Part shown: positions 19,321-28,380 of the stretch, piece by piece | How positions within the stretch are numbered: position 1 is the stretch's first letter | Layout: each line of letters begins with the position of its first letter | DNA from: Aliivibrio salmonicida LFI1238 | GTDB lineage: Bacteria > Pseudomonadota > Gammaproteobacteria > Enterobacterales > Vibrionaceae | Direction: 5' to 3' | DNA length: 64,000 nucleotides | Assembly: GCF_000196495.1 (NCBI RefSeq) | Contig: NC_011312.1 | Span: forward strand, 1,054,001-1,118,000 | Translations under genes and position numbers: made by a program | The notes under the pieces: generated by a model | Database searches by the model: none | Told to the model about the DNA's origin: nothing | The model's input: the letters and a program-made list of their open reading frames with translations, nothing else

Positions 19321-20270
19321 TAAGTAATGAAGAAGCGCGTATTGTTCGAGCGAAAGGATTCTCTGGTGAGATCATGCGTGTTCGTGCTGCGACACCAAAT
19401 GAAATTGAATCAGGCTTAAATTATCAAATAGAAGAGCTTATTGGTTCAAGTGAGCAAGCAAATACTATTGCTAAATTAGCAAAAAAAAATAATACCGTAA
19501 TACCTGTTCATCTTGCATTGAATGCGGGCGGAATGGGACGCAATGGCCTTGATTTATCTCAACCTCAAGGGAAAAAAGAGGCGTTAAATATTGCCTTTAA
19601 TGGTCATATTAATATTGTTGGTATTATGACGCATTTCCCTAATGAATCAGTTGATGAGATCCGTACAAAACTGGATTTATTTAAGCAAGAAAGTAAATGG
19701 CTTATTGATGAAGCTCAGTTAAATCGTGAAAACATCACTCTGCATGTCGCAAACTCTTACACCACGATTAATTTACCTGAAGCACATTTAGATATGGTTC
19801 GTCCAGGTGGATTGTTGTATGGAGATATGCCAAGTAACCCTGAATATCAGCGTATTGTTCGTTTTAAGACCTCAGTTGCTTCTTTGAATTACTTACCAAA
19901 GGGCAGCACGATAGGCTACAGCAGCACTTATGTGTTAGGCCGAGATTCAATTTTAGCTAATTTACCTTTAGGTTATTCTGACGGGTATGTTCGCTCTATT
20001 GGTAATAATGGGTATGTGTTGATCAATGGTCAGAAAGCGAATGTAGTTGGTGTGACATCAATGAACACAACAATGGTTGATGTGACTGATATTAAGAATG
20101 TTCAGCCTGGTGATGAAGTTGTTCTATTTGGTAAACAAAATGAGCAGACGATTGAAACTAAAGAAATGGAAGCATTTAGTAGCCGAAGTATGCCTGAGCT
20201 TTATGTTATTTGGGGGGCAACTAACCCAAAAGTTTATTTTTAATGATTGACGTCATTTGACTATAAATAA

Positions 20271-20299
20271 AAACGGTCAGCATAAGCTGACCGTTTTTT
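20271..20299. terminator. Bidirectional terminator between bsrV and pepD
   Basis: AAACGGTCAGC-ATAA-GCTGACCGTTTTTT. It serves bsrV on the + strand; the A-run on the left gives a T-run for pepD on the minus strand. Confidence 0.88.
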
Positions 20300-20319
20300 A
20301 TAATCCTAATATTAAAGGA

Positions 20320-21774
20320 TTATTTTTTTGGAATGTTCTCTAAAATGGCAACCATTTGTTCCCAGTAAAGAGCAACCGTATCAATTTTCACTTTCTCATC
20401 TGGAGAATGAGGGAATTTGATGGTTGGACCAAATGAGATCATGTCCATTTTAGGATAAGGTTCTTTAAATAGACCACACTCTAAACCTGCATGAATTACC
20501 ATGATGTTTGGCTTATTTCCGTAAATGCCTTCGTAGACATCACGGAACACATGCATGATTTCAGAATCTGCGTCTGGCTTCCAACCTGGATATGTACCAG
20601 AGAAGCTGACTTGTGCTCCTGCTAATTCAGCCACAGATGAAAGCATTCCTTCAACCATGCTACGGCCAGAATCCATTAATGAACGGATTAGGCATAGAAT
20701 TGTGATTGTGCTTTCTTCAGTAGTAATAACGCCCACATTTAAAGACGTTTCTACCACACCCTCAATATCATCACTCATGCGGATAACACCATTTGGACAG
20801 GCATTTAGTGTCGCAATGAACGGAGTTTGAGTGGCTAGTGTCAAGACATTTTCAGCAGAGGCTGTCTCGTTGATGCTTACAATATTCGTTTCTACTCGAC
20901 CTAATTCGTCTTTCAATAGATCGGTATAAAAAGTAAATAGCTCAGCCAGTTTTGCTTCATTCTCAGCAGGAACGGCAACCGTTGCGAATGCTTCACGAGG
21001 AATAGCATTACGTAAGCTACCACCACGGAATTCAACAAGGCGTAAATCCAGTTCAACAGCGTGGCCAGCAAGGAATCGACCCAGTAATTTGTTCGCGTTA
21101 CCACGACCAGTATGAATGTCACAACCAGAATGGCCGCCTTTTAGGCCTTTTAGTGTGATTTGACGAGTAACATAGCCAGCAGGCAGTGCTTCACGTTCGA
21201 TCATTAATTTGATAGCACCATCAGCACCACCAGCACAACCCATGTAGATTTCCCCTTCTTGTTCTGAATCGGTATTAAGAAGAATATCACCTTCTAACCA
21301 ACCGGCTTCTAGACCAAAGGCACCAGTCATGCCTGCTTCTTCATCAATGGTTAATAATACTTCTAATGGGCCATGCTTCAATTCTTTTGAGGCTAAAACA
21401 GCAAGACATGAAGCCATGCCCATACCATTGTCGGCACCCAGTGTTGTGCCTTTTGCTGTAACCCACTCGCCATCTATATATGGAAGGATTGGATCGTTAG
21501 TAAAATCATGGTCAGTATCTTCATTTTTTTGTGGAACCATATCAATATGGGCTTGAAGTACAACACCCTTGCGATCTTCCATTCCCGGCGTTGCCGCTTT
21601 TTTGATGAATACATTACCCGTAGGATCGCGGCGAACATCAAGACCTTCGCTTGTTGCCCAATCAATAATATATTGAGCTAATGCATCTTCATGTTTAGAT
21701 GGGTGGGGGATAGAACAAATTTTATCGAAAAATTGCCAAATAGGTTGTGGTGTTAGTTGACTGATCTCAGACAC
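20320..21774 (-). CDS. pepD: Cytosolic non-specific dipeptidase (aminoacyl-histidine dipeptidase)
   Basis: 484 residues, full length for PepD, an M20-family di-zinc peptidase that splits Xaa-His and other dipeptides in the cytoplasm. Visible motifs are VVLQAHIDMVPQ (metal His and catalytic Asp), GADNGMGMA (bridging Asp), TIDEEAGMTGA (Glu-Glu pair) and a C-terminal HAGLECG. There is no signal peptide. It is convergent with bsrV and shares the terminator. It is divergent from the purine permease across a 0.8 kb gap. The pepD-gpt-frsA-proBA order is conserved in enterics and vibrios. Confidence 0.96.
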   Translation of the reverse strand: MSEISQLTPQPIWQFFDKICSIPHPSKHEDALAQYIIDWATSEGLDVRRDPTGNVFIKKAATPGMEDRKGVVLQAHIDMVPQKNEDTDHDFTNDPILPYIDGEWVTAKGTTLGADNGMGMASCLAVLASKELKHGPLEVLLTIDEEAGMTGAFGLEAGWLEGDILLNTDSEQEGEIYMGCAGGADGAIKLMIEREALPAGYVTRQITLKGLKGGHSGCDIHTGRGNANKLLGRFLAGHAVELDLRLVEFRGGSLRNAIPREAFATVAVPAENEAKLAELFTFYTDLLKDELGRVETNIVSINETASAENVLTLATQTPFIATLNACPNGVIRMSDDIEGVVETSLNVGVITTEESTITILCLIRSLMDSGRSMVEGMLSSVAELAGAQVSFSGTYPGWKPDADSEIMHVFRDVYEGIYGNKPNIMVIHAGLECGLFKEPYPKMDMISFGPTIKFPHSPDEKVKIDTVALYWEQMVAILENIPKK

Positions 21775-22181
21775 AAGTATCTCCTTTTGAAAACAGTAAA
21801 TAGCAAATTAATGCGCTGTCTTTTTGGGTAATTGATTACCAATACAAATAAGTATACCCCTCAAATTAGCTAATTACCCTGTTTGATATCGTAAATTTAT
21901 TGAATCTTCTTTACTGGGATTAAGGAAAAATACAGACGGATAAATAGCGAGCGTTTTCGTTATTTAGTTACGTAATATTTCAATTGACTGACTGGTTAAT
22001 GTGTTTTATGTGATCAACTTCAAGTTTTTATTGTAATAAAGTTTCATTGAGAGTATAGTTTTCTCATCTGCTAGAGAGTCTTCAGATACTGTAAATGCTC
22101 ATAGGATGAGTCCGATTTATCGCCTCCAAGGAACCGAGATCAATTTTATTGTTTTTAACTATCAATTGATAAGGTGATGTT

Positions 22182-22268
22182 ATGTATTGCATAAGCTCTT
22201 CTAAATTCTGGAATCAACGCTCTGTATACACAAGTCAATTTGTATACCCAATGAGCTTTGGTTACTAA
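22182..22268 (+). CDS. Possible 28-residue small protein or leader peptide
   Basis: ATG 22182 is preceded by AAGGTG at good spacing. The frame runs 28 codons to TAA. The peptide is rich in aromatics (four Tyr, three Phe, one Trp). A UUCG hairpin starts at the stop codon and a terminator follows 80 bp later, the layout of a leader or a short mRNA. Chance occurrence is quite possible; no homologue is recognised. Confidence 0.3.
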   Translation: MYCISSSKFWNQRSVYTSQFVYPMSFGY

Positions 22269-22349
22269 TAAAACTTCGGTTTTATACGTTAAAGTTATAC
22301 CCCTATAATTGGAATTCTAATTTACCCGCTTGGGTTATATTACATTCTC

Positions 22350-22381
22350 CGCCATCCAAAATATTTGGGTGGCGTTTTTTT
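22350..22381 (+). terminator. Strong rho-independent terminator upstream of the permease
   Basis: CGCCATCCAAA-ATA-TTTGGGTGGCG (11-bp stem with one G-U pair) followed by seven T. No annotated gene ends before it, so it must terminate an unannotated upstream transcript or act as an attenuator for the permease. Confidence 0.85.
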
Positions 22382-22577
22382 GCCTAAACATTCTCCTCTA
22401 TGTATCCAACCTATTAATAAATATTATCTTTTTCTATTAGAGCATCCACTTTATTTACTATTAACACAGTAAAAGATAAATAATCGCTAGAAATTCCCAT
22501 AATACCTCTTTATAATTCTCAGCCAATCGATTACGCAAACGTTTAATCAGTATAAAGCAGACTAGGAATGAGCCCCA

Positions 22578-23870
22578 ATGCTTGAAAAACTATTTCAACT
22601 TAAAGCTAATGGTACGAACGTTCGTACTGAAATTATTGCCGGGTTAACCACCTTCTTAACAATGGCTTATGTTATTTTTGTGAATCCAGCAATCTTGGCT
22701 GATGCTGGAATGGATAAAGGCGCTGTTTTTGTTGCAACGTGTATTGCTGCTGCAATAGGGTGTTTTATCATGGGATTTGTTGCCAACTTCCCAATAGCTC
22801 AAGCTCCAGGTATGGGGTTGAATGCGTTCTTTACCTACACTGTTGTACTGGGAATGGGTCATACATGGCAAGTAGCGCTCGCTGCTGTATTCATGTCAGG
22901 TGTGTTATTTATTCTTCTAAGTTTATGTAAAATAAGAGAGTTGATTATTAATTCGATTCCTCTTTCTTTACGCACTGGTATTTCGGCGGGTATTGGTTTA
23001 TTTTTGGCTTTCATCGCTCTAAAGAATTCAGGCATAGTTGTCGATAATCCGGCAACTTTATTGTCTATTGGTCATATTAATAGCTTTCCTGCCGCTATGG
23101 GGGCATTGGCTTTATTTTTAACTATCGCTTTAGTTCATCGTGGCTATAAAGCGGCTGTTATGATCGCTATTTTAGCCGTTACTGGACTTGCCTTGCTTTT
23201 TGGTGAAGTTCAATATGCTGGCATTATGTCAATGCCACCAAGTCTTGCACCTACATTTTTACAACTCGATTTTTCAGGTGCTTTTGACATTGGTATGCTA
23301 AGCGTTGTTTTTGCTTTCTTATTCGTTGATTTATTTGATACTGCCGGTACGTTAGTTGGTGTATCTCAAAAGGCAGGGATCATGGATAAAGATGGCAATA
23401 TTCCTCGTCTAAATAGAGCTTTGCTGGCGGATTCAACGGCGACATCTGTAGGGGCTTTATTAGGTACATCAAACACAACATCATACATTGAAAGTGTTGC
23501 TGGTGTAGCTGCCGGTGGTCGAACTGGTTTGACGGCTGTTGTTGTGGGCATTCTGTTTTTATTGGCTTTATTCTTTGCTCCATTAGCTGGGATGGTTCCT
23601 GCTTATGCAACGGCCGGTGCGTTGTTTTATGTCGCAATCTTAATGATGTCGGGTCTTGTGAGTATTGATTGGAGAGATCTTACTGAAGCGGCGCCAGTTG
23701 TTGTGGTATGCTTGCTAATGCCTTTAACCTTCTCTATTGCTGATGGTATTTCACTAGGCTTTATCTCTTATGCAGCGATTAAGTTGTTAAGTGGTAAAGG
23801 TCGCGATGTTCATATCAGTGTTTGGGTTCTTGCTGCACTATTCACGCTGAAATTTATTTTTACGGCATAG
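22578..23870 (+). CDS. NCS2-family purine (guanine/hypoxanthine/adenine) permease
   Basis: 430 residues with about 12-14 hydrophobic segments. It belongs to the AzgA/PbuG/GhxP branch: N-terminal RTEIIAGLTTFLTMAYVIFVNP, APGMGLNAFF, LFDTAGTLVGVSQKAGI, and the signature TSNTTSYIESVAGVAAGGRTGL. It is an inner-membrane proton symporter for purine bases. The downstream neighbour gpt salvages guanine and xanthine, so uptake and salvage are linked. The ATG has a weak ribosome binding site (ACTAGGAATG region). The exact substrate (adenine versus guanine/hypoxanthine) cannot be fixed from sequence alone. Confidence 0.92.
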   Translation: MLEKLFQLKANGTNVRTEIIAGLTTFLTMAYVIFVNPAILADAGMDKGAVFVATCIAAAIGCFIMGFVANFPIAQAPGMGLNAFFTYTVVLGMGHTWQVALAAVFMSGVLFILLSLCKIRELIINSIPLSLRTGISAGIGLFLAFIALKNSGIVVDNPATLLSIGHINSFPAAMGALALFLTIALVHRGYKAAVMIAILAVTGLALLFGEVQYAGIMSMPPSLAPTFLQLDFSGAFDIGMLSVVFAFLFVDLFDTAGTLVGVSQKAGIMDKDGNIPRLNRALLADSTATSVGALLGTSNTTSYIESVAGVAAGGRTGLTAVVVGILFLLALFFAPLAGMVPAYATAGALFYVAILMMSGLVSIDWRDLTEAAPVVVVCLLMPLTFSIADGISLGFISYAAIKLLSGKGRDVHISVWVLAALFTLKFIFTA

Positions 23871-23907
23871 TTGTTGTTAACTGTGCCACTGAGAGGTTTT
23901 GTCTATT

Positions 23908-24366
23908 ATGGCTAATAAATTTGTAATAACTTGGGATAACATGCAGATGTATACTCGTCAGCTTGCTGAACAGTTACTTCCTGCTGAACAATGGAAAGGT
24001 ATTTTGGCTGTGAGCCGTGGTGGACTTGTCCCTGCGGCAATTCTAGCTCGTGAATTAAATATTCGTTATGTTGATACCGTATGTATTTCAAGTTATGACC
24101 ACGATCATCAGCGTGATATGACGGTTGTTAAAGCGATGGAAGGTGATGGTGAAGGTTTCATCATCATTGATGATTTAGTTGATAGTGGTGACACTGCCGT
24201 TAAATTGCGCCAGATGTACCCTAAAGGTAAATTAGTCACTGTATGTGCAAAACCTGCAGGCATTGATTTAGTTGATGCGTATGTTGTCGATATTCCACAA
24301 GATACGTGGATCGAGCAACCATGGGACATGGCTGTAACGTACGTAGATCCTATTTGTAAAAAATAA
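23908..24366 (+). CDS. gpt: Xanthine-guanine phosphoribosyltransferase
   Basis: 152 residues from ATG 23908, which has GAGAGG upstream; an earlier in-frame start would lie inside that site. It converts guanine, xanthine and hypoxanthine plus PRPP into nucleotides on the cytosolic face of the membrane. Motifs are AVSRGGLVPAAILAREL, VCISSYDHD, the PRPP loop FIIIDDLVDSGDTA and the C-terminal IPQDTWIEQPWDM, nearly identical to E. coli Gpt. It lies 37 bp after the permease and is likely cotranscribed with it. A terminator follows. Confidence 0.96.
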   Translation: MANKFVITWDNMQMYTRQLAEQLLPAEQWKGILAVSRGGLVPAAILARELNIRYVDTVCISSYDHDHQRDMTVVKAMEGDGEGFIIIDDLVDSGDTAVKLRQMYPKGKLVTVCAKPAGIDLVDAYVVDIPQDTWIEQPWDMAVTYVDPICKK

Positions 24367-24387
24367 ACTTACGTTATAACCAATAGA

Positions 24388-24416
24388 AAATGACTCTTTT
24401 AAGGGTCATTTTTTTT
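24388..24416 (+). terminator. Terminator after gpt
   Basis: AAATGAC-TCTTTTAAG-GGTCATTTTTTTT, 20 bp after the gpt stop codon. Confidence 0.85.
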
Positions 24417-24524
24417 GCTTGTCATTTATCGATATTAATTAAATTCAAGAGTAAGTTGATTACCCTATTTATAGGCTTTCAGTATATAGTAGGCCTAATT
24501 ACTTTATGTATATCGGTGTTTGAT

Positions 24525-25766
24525 ATGACCCAGCCTGAAAGCGAAAATCTCTCTGTTAAGTTGTTTAAAACCAATAAGCAAGCTTTAGAAACCTCTTGCC
24601 TTGTGCCTTATCTTCCAAGCAGTTTAGAACAGATATCAAAAAATTCAGAACGAAATTGGTATCGCGAACTTCGTCGTCCTCAATGGATTTGGCAAGGGGT
24701 TTATCCGATTGAGTTAGAAGGAATTTTGTCTAAAATGGCAAGCAGTGATAAAGACAGAACGAAACCTGAATGGTTAGATACTGTCACTGGATATCGCGCT
24801 GGTAACTGGGCTTATGAGTGGATTAATGCAGGAATGGAGCATCAGAAATGTGCGTCAGACCTTGAAGGGAACGAGGCTGCGGAACGTTTGTTTAAAGCCA
24901 GTTTATATTTTAGCATTGCCGGTTATCCGCATATAAAAGGGGATAATTTAGCCACTCAGGCACAGGTGCTTGCTAGCAAAGCTTATGATATGGCGGCAAA
25001 ACAGACCTCTCATCGAATTGAAAAGATTTTAGTCCCTTATGATGGTCGAAAAATCACCTGTTATTTGCATTTACCGAATACTGAAAAACCGTTACCTGTC
25101 GTTATTGTCAGTGGCGGTATGGATTCGTTACAAACGGACATGTGGTCTTTGTACCGTGATTATTTAGCGCCAAATAATATGGCAATGCTAACATTAGATA
25201 TGCCATCGATTGGACACAGTTCGTACTGGCCGCTAACTGAAGACTCAAGTTGCTTGCATCAAGCTGTGCTAAATTATTTACCTCATATTCCTTGGGTTGA
25301 TCGTTTTCATGCTGCTGTTATGGGGTTCCGATTTGGTGGAAATGTCGCATTGCGTTTGTCTTTTCTTGAACCGAATAAACTGAAAACTTGCGTTGCTCTT
25401 GGTGCTCCAATCCATCAAGTGTTGTCAAACTCCACACAACTAAAGAAAATGCCAAAAATGTATTTAGACATATTGGCATCTCGCTTGGCAAAACAAGTGG
25501 TGGACGTTAATAGTTTAACTGGGCAAATGAAAGCATGGTCTCTTAAGTTCCAAGGTTTTTTATCTGGTGGAAGAAAAACATCGGTATCTATTTTAGCTAT
25601 TGGGTTAGCGGGGGATCCTGTTTCTCCAAAATCAGATAATAAATTAGCGGCAATGTTCAGTAAATATGGTAAAGGTGTTGAGCTAAAAAATAAGACATTG
25701 CACAGTGGTTATGAAGACGCATTAAACCAAATGATTGAATGGATAAAAGAAGAGATGAAACACTAA
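24525..25766 (+). CDS. frsA: FrsA-type esterase/hydrolase
   Basis: 413 residues from ATG 24525, matching the usual ~414. A longer frame from 24390 crosses the gpt terminator and is rejected. FrsA is an alpha/beta-hydrolase-fold protein. Its proposed roles include binding IIA-Glc and steering fermentation versus respiration; a Vibrio homologue was described as a pyruvate decarboxylase, but this is disputed. Motifs are WYRELRRPQWIWQGV, DTVTGYRAGNWAYEW, LTLDMPSIGHSS and VMGFRFGGNVALRLSF (nucleophile-elbow region, GFRFGG instead of GxSxG). It lies between gpt and proB as in related genomes. Confidence 0.92.
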   Translation: MTQPESENLSVKLFKTNKQALETSCLVPYLPSSLEQISKNSERNWYRELRRPQWIWQGVYPIELEGILSKMASSDKDRTKPEWLDTVTGYRAGNWAYEWINAGMEHQKCASDLEGNEAAERLFKASLYFSIAGYPHIKGDNLATQAQVLASKAYDMAAKQTSHRIEKILVPYDGRKITCYLHLPNTEKPLPVVIVSGGMDSLQTDMWSLYRDYLAPNNMAMLTLDMPSIGHSSYWPLTEDSSCLHQAVLNYLPHIPWVDRFHAAVMGFRFGGNVALRLSFLEPNKLKTCVALGAPIHQVLSNSTQLKKMPKMYLDILASRLAKQVVDVNSLTGQMKAWSLKFQGFLSGGRKTSVSILAIGLAGDPVSPKSDNKLAAMFSKYGKGVELKNKTLHSGYEDALNQMIEWIKEEMKH

Positions 25767-25930
25767 TCTGGCTTTTTATTTCATTGATTTAGATGAAATG
25801 TCATAAAATCTTATTTTAGGCTTGTACTGTTCTGATTTGCTTGCTAAAAATAGGGTGATTTTTATATTATTATTACGATGAATGTATTTCGTAATACAAA
25901 ACATTATTAGTTAATATAGGTAGTAGGGAA

Positions 25931-27040
25931 TTGAATACACAATCTCAAACCATAGTCGTTAAACTTGGTACAAGTGTACTCACTGGTGGCACATTAAAAC
26001 TAGACAGAGCACACATGGTTGAATTAGTTCGCCAATGTGTGCATCTGAAAAAGTTAGGTCATCAAGTGATTGTTGTAACTTCTGGCGCAATTGCGGCTGG
26101 ACGTGAACATTTAAATTACCCCGAACTACCCAAAACCATGGCTAACAAGCAGTTATTAGCTGCTGTTGGTCAAAGTTGCTTAATTCAAGCTTGGCAGAGT
26201 TTATTTGCTATTTATGGTGTTAACGTTGGCCAAATGTTATTAACTCGAGCGGATTTAGATGATCGTGAACGTTATCTAAATGCCCGTGACATGCTGCAAG
26301 CTTTATTAAAAAATGGCATTGTTCCTATCGTTAATGAGAATGATGCGGTTGCAACAAATGAAATTAAGGTTGGGGATAACGATAACCTTTCTGCTTTAGT
26401 TGGTATTTTGGCGAGTGCAGATAAATTATTGCTGTTAACGGATCAATCTGGTTTGTTTACGGCTGATCCGCGTAAAGATCCAAAAGCCGAATTGATTAAA
26501 GAAGTGCACACCATTGATGAAACACTACGTAAGATTGCAGGTGGTAGTGGGACGGCATTAGGCACCGGTGGCATGGCAACTAAACTTCAAGCGGCTGATA
26601 TTGCTCGTCGAGCGGGTATTGAAGTTGTTATTGCTGCTGGCAGCGCTGAGAATGTGATTACTGATGTTGTAGATTCAAAGCCTCAAGGAACAAAATTCTT
26701 GCCTGTTGAATGTGCGTTAGAGAGTCGTAAACGTTGGATTCTTGCTGGTCCTGCATCTAATGGTACGATTGTTATTGATGACGGTGCTGTGAATGCAGTA
26801 CAGCAAAAAGGCAGCAGTTTATTGAGCAAAGGGATTTCGTCGATTTCTGGCCACTTTGTTCGCGGTGGTGTTGCTAAGATTGTAAATACGAAAGGTGAGT
26901 TAATTGCCCGAGGTATTTCTCGTTATTCAAGTGACGATTTACATAAGATTTTAGGAAAACACAGTCAGGATATTTACGCAGTATTAGGTTATGAATATGG
27001 GCCTGTAGCTATCCACCGAGATGATTTAGTACTGATTTAG
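25931..27040 (+). CDS. proB: Glutamate 5-kinase
   Basis: 369 residues. First step of proline synthesis: phosphorylates L-glutamate. It has an amino-acid-kinase domain (VVKLGTSVLTGG, VTSGAIAAGREHL, VNENDAVATNEIKVGDNDNLSA, GTGGMATKLQAADIA) and a C-terminal PUA domain (about residues 275-360). The start is a TTG at 25931: the protein aligns with E. coli ProB from there and no upstream ATG fits. The gene ends 15 bp before proA, so the two form the proBA operon. The 164-bp gap upstream holds the promoter and lacks the crl gene sometimes found here. Confidence 0.96.
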   Translation: MNTQSQTIVVKLGTSVLTGGTLKLDRAHMVELVRQCVHLKKLGHQVIVVTSGAIAAGREHLNYPELPKTMANKQLLAAVGQSCLIQAWQSLFAIYGVNVGQMLLTRADLDDRERYLNARDMLQALLKNGIVPIVNENDAVATNEIKVGDNDNLSALVGILASADKLLLLTDQSGLFTADPRKDPKAELIKEVHTIDETLRKIAGGSGTALGTGGMATKLQAADIARRAGIEVVIAAGSAENVITDVVDSKPQGTKFLPVECALESRKRWILAGPASNGTIVIDDGAVNAVQQKGSSLLSKGISSISGHFVRGGVAKIVNTKGELIARGISRYSSDDLHKILGKHSQDIYAVLGYEYGPVAIHRDDLVLI

Positions 27041-27055
27041 TAAAGGATATTTATT

Positions 27056-28312
27056 GTGAATTTAACAAAAATGGGTCAAGCAGCAAAAAATGCAGCGTTT
27101 GACTTAGCGGTAGCTCCAACAGCCCAGAAGAACAAAGCATTGGCGATTATTGCTGATGAACTTGAAGCGAACAAAGAGGCGATTCTTGCGGCTAATGCAA
27201 AAGACATTAGTGCAGCGGTAGAAGCGGGCATTTCAGAGGCAATGCAAGATCGTTTATTACTAACAGAAGAGCGTTTAGTTGCTATTGCTAATGACGTTCG
27301 TAATGTGATCAACTTAAATGATCCTGTTGGTAGTGAAATTGACAGTAAAATGCTTGAAAATGGCATGTCACTTTCTCGCCGCCGTGTACCAATTGGTGTG
27401 ATTGGTGTGATCTATGAAGCTCGTCCAAATGTAACGATCGATATCGCTTCATTATGTTTAAAAACCGGTAATGCGAGTATTCTACGTGGTGGTAAAGAGA
27501 CGTTCTTCTCTAATATGGAGTTAGTTAAGGTCATTCAAGTTGCTCTTGAAAAAGCCGGCTTACCAGCTGCATCAGTACAATACATAGAGAAACCAGATCG
27601 TGAACTAGTTTCAGAGCTATTACGTCTGGATGACTACGTTGATATGATCATTCCACGTGGTGGTGCTGGTTTGCACAAAATGTGTAAAGAAAACAGTTCA
27701 ATTCCAGTCATCATTGGCGGGTTTGGTATTAGCCATGCGTTTGTTGATGACAGTGCTGATTTAGAAAGAGCCTTGTTGGTTGTTGATAACTCAAAAGCAC
27801 AACGCCCATCTGCATGTAATGCACTTGATACACTGTTAGTTCATGAGGCAGTGGCTCCACAATTCTTAGCATTATTAGCGAATAAAATGGCAGGTCGTGT
27901 TGAATTGGTTGCTGAACCAAAAGCTTATTCGTTACTAAAAGAGTTTAAAAACGTGTCATTACGTGAAGCACAAGACGGTGATTTTGATACTGAATGGCTA
28001 AGTTACACATTAGGTGTGAAAGTGGTGTCTGATGTAAATGAAGCAGCGGCTCATATGCAAACACATAACGCGAGTCATTCTGATACTATTTTAACAAATA
28101 ATATTGAATCTGCTGAAAAGTTCATTAATACCGCAGGTTCAGCTGCCGTGTATGTGAATGCATCAACACGCTTCACTGATGGGGCTCAGTTTGGTTTAGG
28201 CGCTGAAGTTGCGGTATCAACCCAGAAGCTTCATGCTCGTGGTCCAATGGGCTTAGAAGAGCTGACAAGTTACAAATGGGTGGGGAAAGCGGATTATCTT
28301 ATTCGCCCATAA
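27056..28312 (+). CDS. proA: Gamma-glutamyl phosphate reductase
   Basis: 418 residues. Second step of proline synthesis: NADPH-dependent reduction of glutamyl-5-phosphate. Motifs are VPIGVIGVIYEARPNVTID, the RGGKE loop, IPRGGAGLHKM, the catalytic-Cys region SKAQRPSACNALDTLLVH, and FGLGAEVAVSTQKLHARGPMGLEELTSYKW. The start is GTG 27056, with AAAGGAT nine bases upstream. Cotranscribed with proB; a strong terminator follows. Confidence 0.97.
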   Translation: MNLTKMGQAAKNAAFDLAVAPTAQKNKALAIIADELEANKEAILAANAKDISAAVEAGISEAMQDRLLLTEERLVAIANDVRNVINLNDPVGSEIDSKMLENGMSLSRRRVPIGVIGVIYEARPNVTIDIASLCLKTGNASILRGGKETFFSNMELVKVIQVALEKAGLPAASVQYIEKPDRELVSELLRLDDYVDMIIPRGGAGLHKMCKENSSIPVIIGGFGISHAFVDDSADLERALLVVDNSKAQRPSACNALDTLLVHEAVAPQFLALLANKMAGRVELVAEPKAYSLLKEFKNVSLREAQDGDFDTEWLSYTLGVKVVSDVNEAAAHMQTHNASHSDTILTNNIESAEKFINTAGSAAVYVNASTRFTDGAQFGLGAEVAVSTQKLHARGPMGLEELTSYKWVGKADYLIRP

Positions 28313-28340
28313 TCATATTGATTAATGTTTAGTAAAAACA

Positions 28341-28375
28341 AAAAAGGTTGACGCTAAAACGTCAACCTTTTTTAT
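28341..28375. terminator. Terminator between proA and lipA
   Basis: AAAAAGGTTGACG-CTAAAA-CGTCAACCTTTTTT: an 11-bp or longer stem with a T-run on the + strand and an A-run that serves lipA on the minus strand. Confidence 0.9.
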
Positions 28376-28380
28376 TATTC

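Larger units (their letters stand above)
18025..20243 (+). pseudogene. bsrV: Periplasmic broad-spectrum amino-acid racemase, interrupted by IS982
   Basis: Removing the IS (18320-19320) and one TAAGTA repeat restores a 403-residue frame, with the join reading GIISNEEARIV. A signal peptide is clear (MNFTKCALALSLILPTSAISA). Motifs are the PLP lysine in IMKADAYGNG, ALNAGGMGRNG, HVANSY, MVRPGG and the GYSSTY and LPLGYSDGY region holding the second catalytic Tyr. The sequence follows Vibrio BsrV closely. That enzyme makes non-canonical D-amino acids (D-Met, D-Leu, D-Arg) in the periplasm that edit peptidoglycan in stationary phase. The start is ATG 18025. The insertion leaves only the first ~98 residues, so the function should be lost. 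Confidence 0.92.
21775..22577. other. 803-bp gap between pepD and the purine permease
   Basis: Larger than its neighbours' gaps. It holds, left to right, the pepD promoter region, an ATCTG/CAGAT and CTCAT/ATGAG stem-rich stretch at about 22060-22140, a 28-codon ORF at 22182-22268, a C(UUCG)G tetraloop hairpin at 22268-22285 (ATAAAAC/GTTTTAT), a TACCC-GCTT-GGGTT hairpin near 22323, and a strong terminator at 22350-22381. About 200 bp then lead to the permease. This looks like an independent short transcript. It does not match the purine, c-di-GMP or glycine riboswitch consensus that I know. Confidence 0.5.

Noticed and set aside
20913..21122. Antisense ORFs within pepD, leuS, lipA and other long genes
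   Set aside because: They lie fully inside well-identified genes in other frames, with low-complexity shadow translations and no ribosome binding sites.
22060..22150. Purine riboswitch or hammerhead ribozyme upstream of the permease
   Set aside because: The ATGAGTCC and nearby stems suggested one, but the conserved purine-aptamer loops and the CUGAUGA/GAAA hammerhead core are absent.
24390..24524. Longer N-terminus for FrsA (45 extra residues)
   Set aside because: The extension starts inside the gpt terminator and does not resemble FrsA; ATG 24525 gives the family length.
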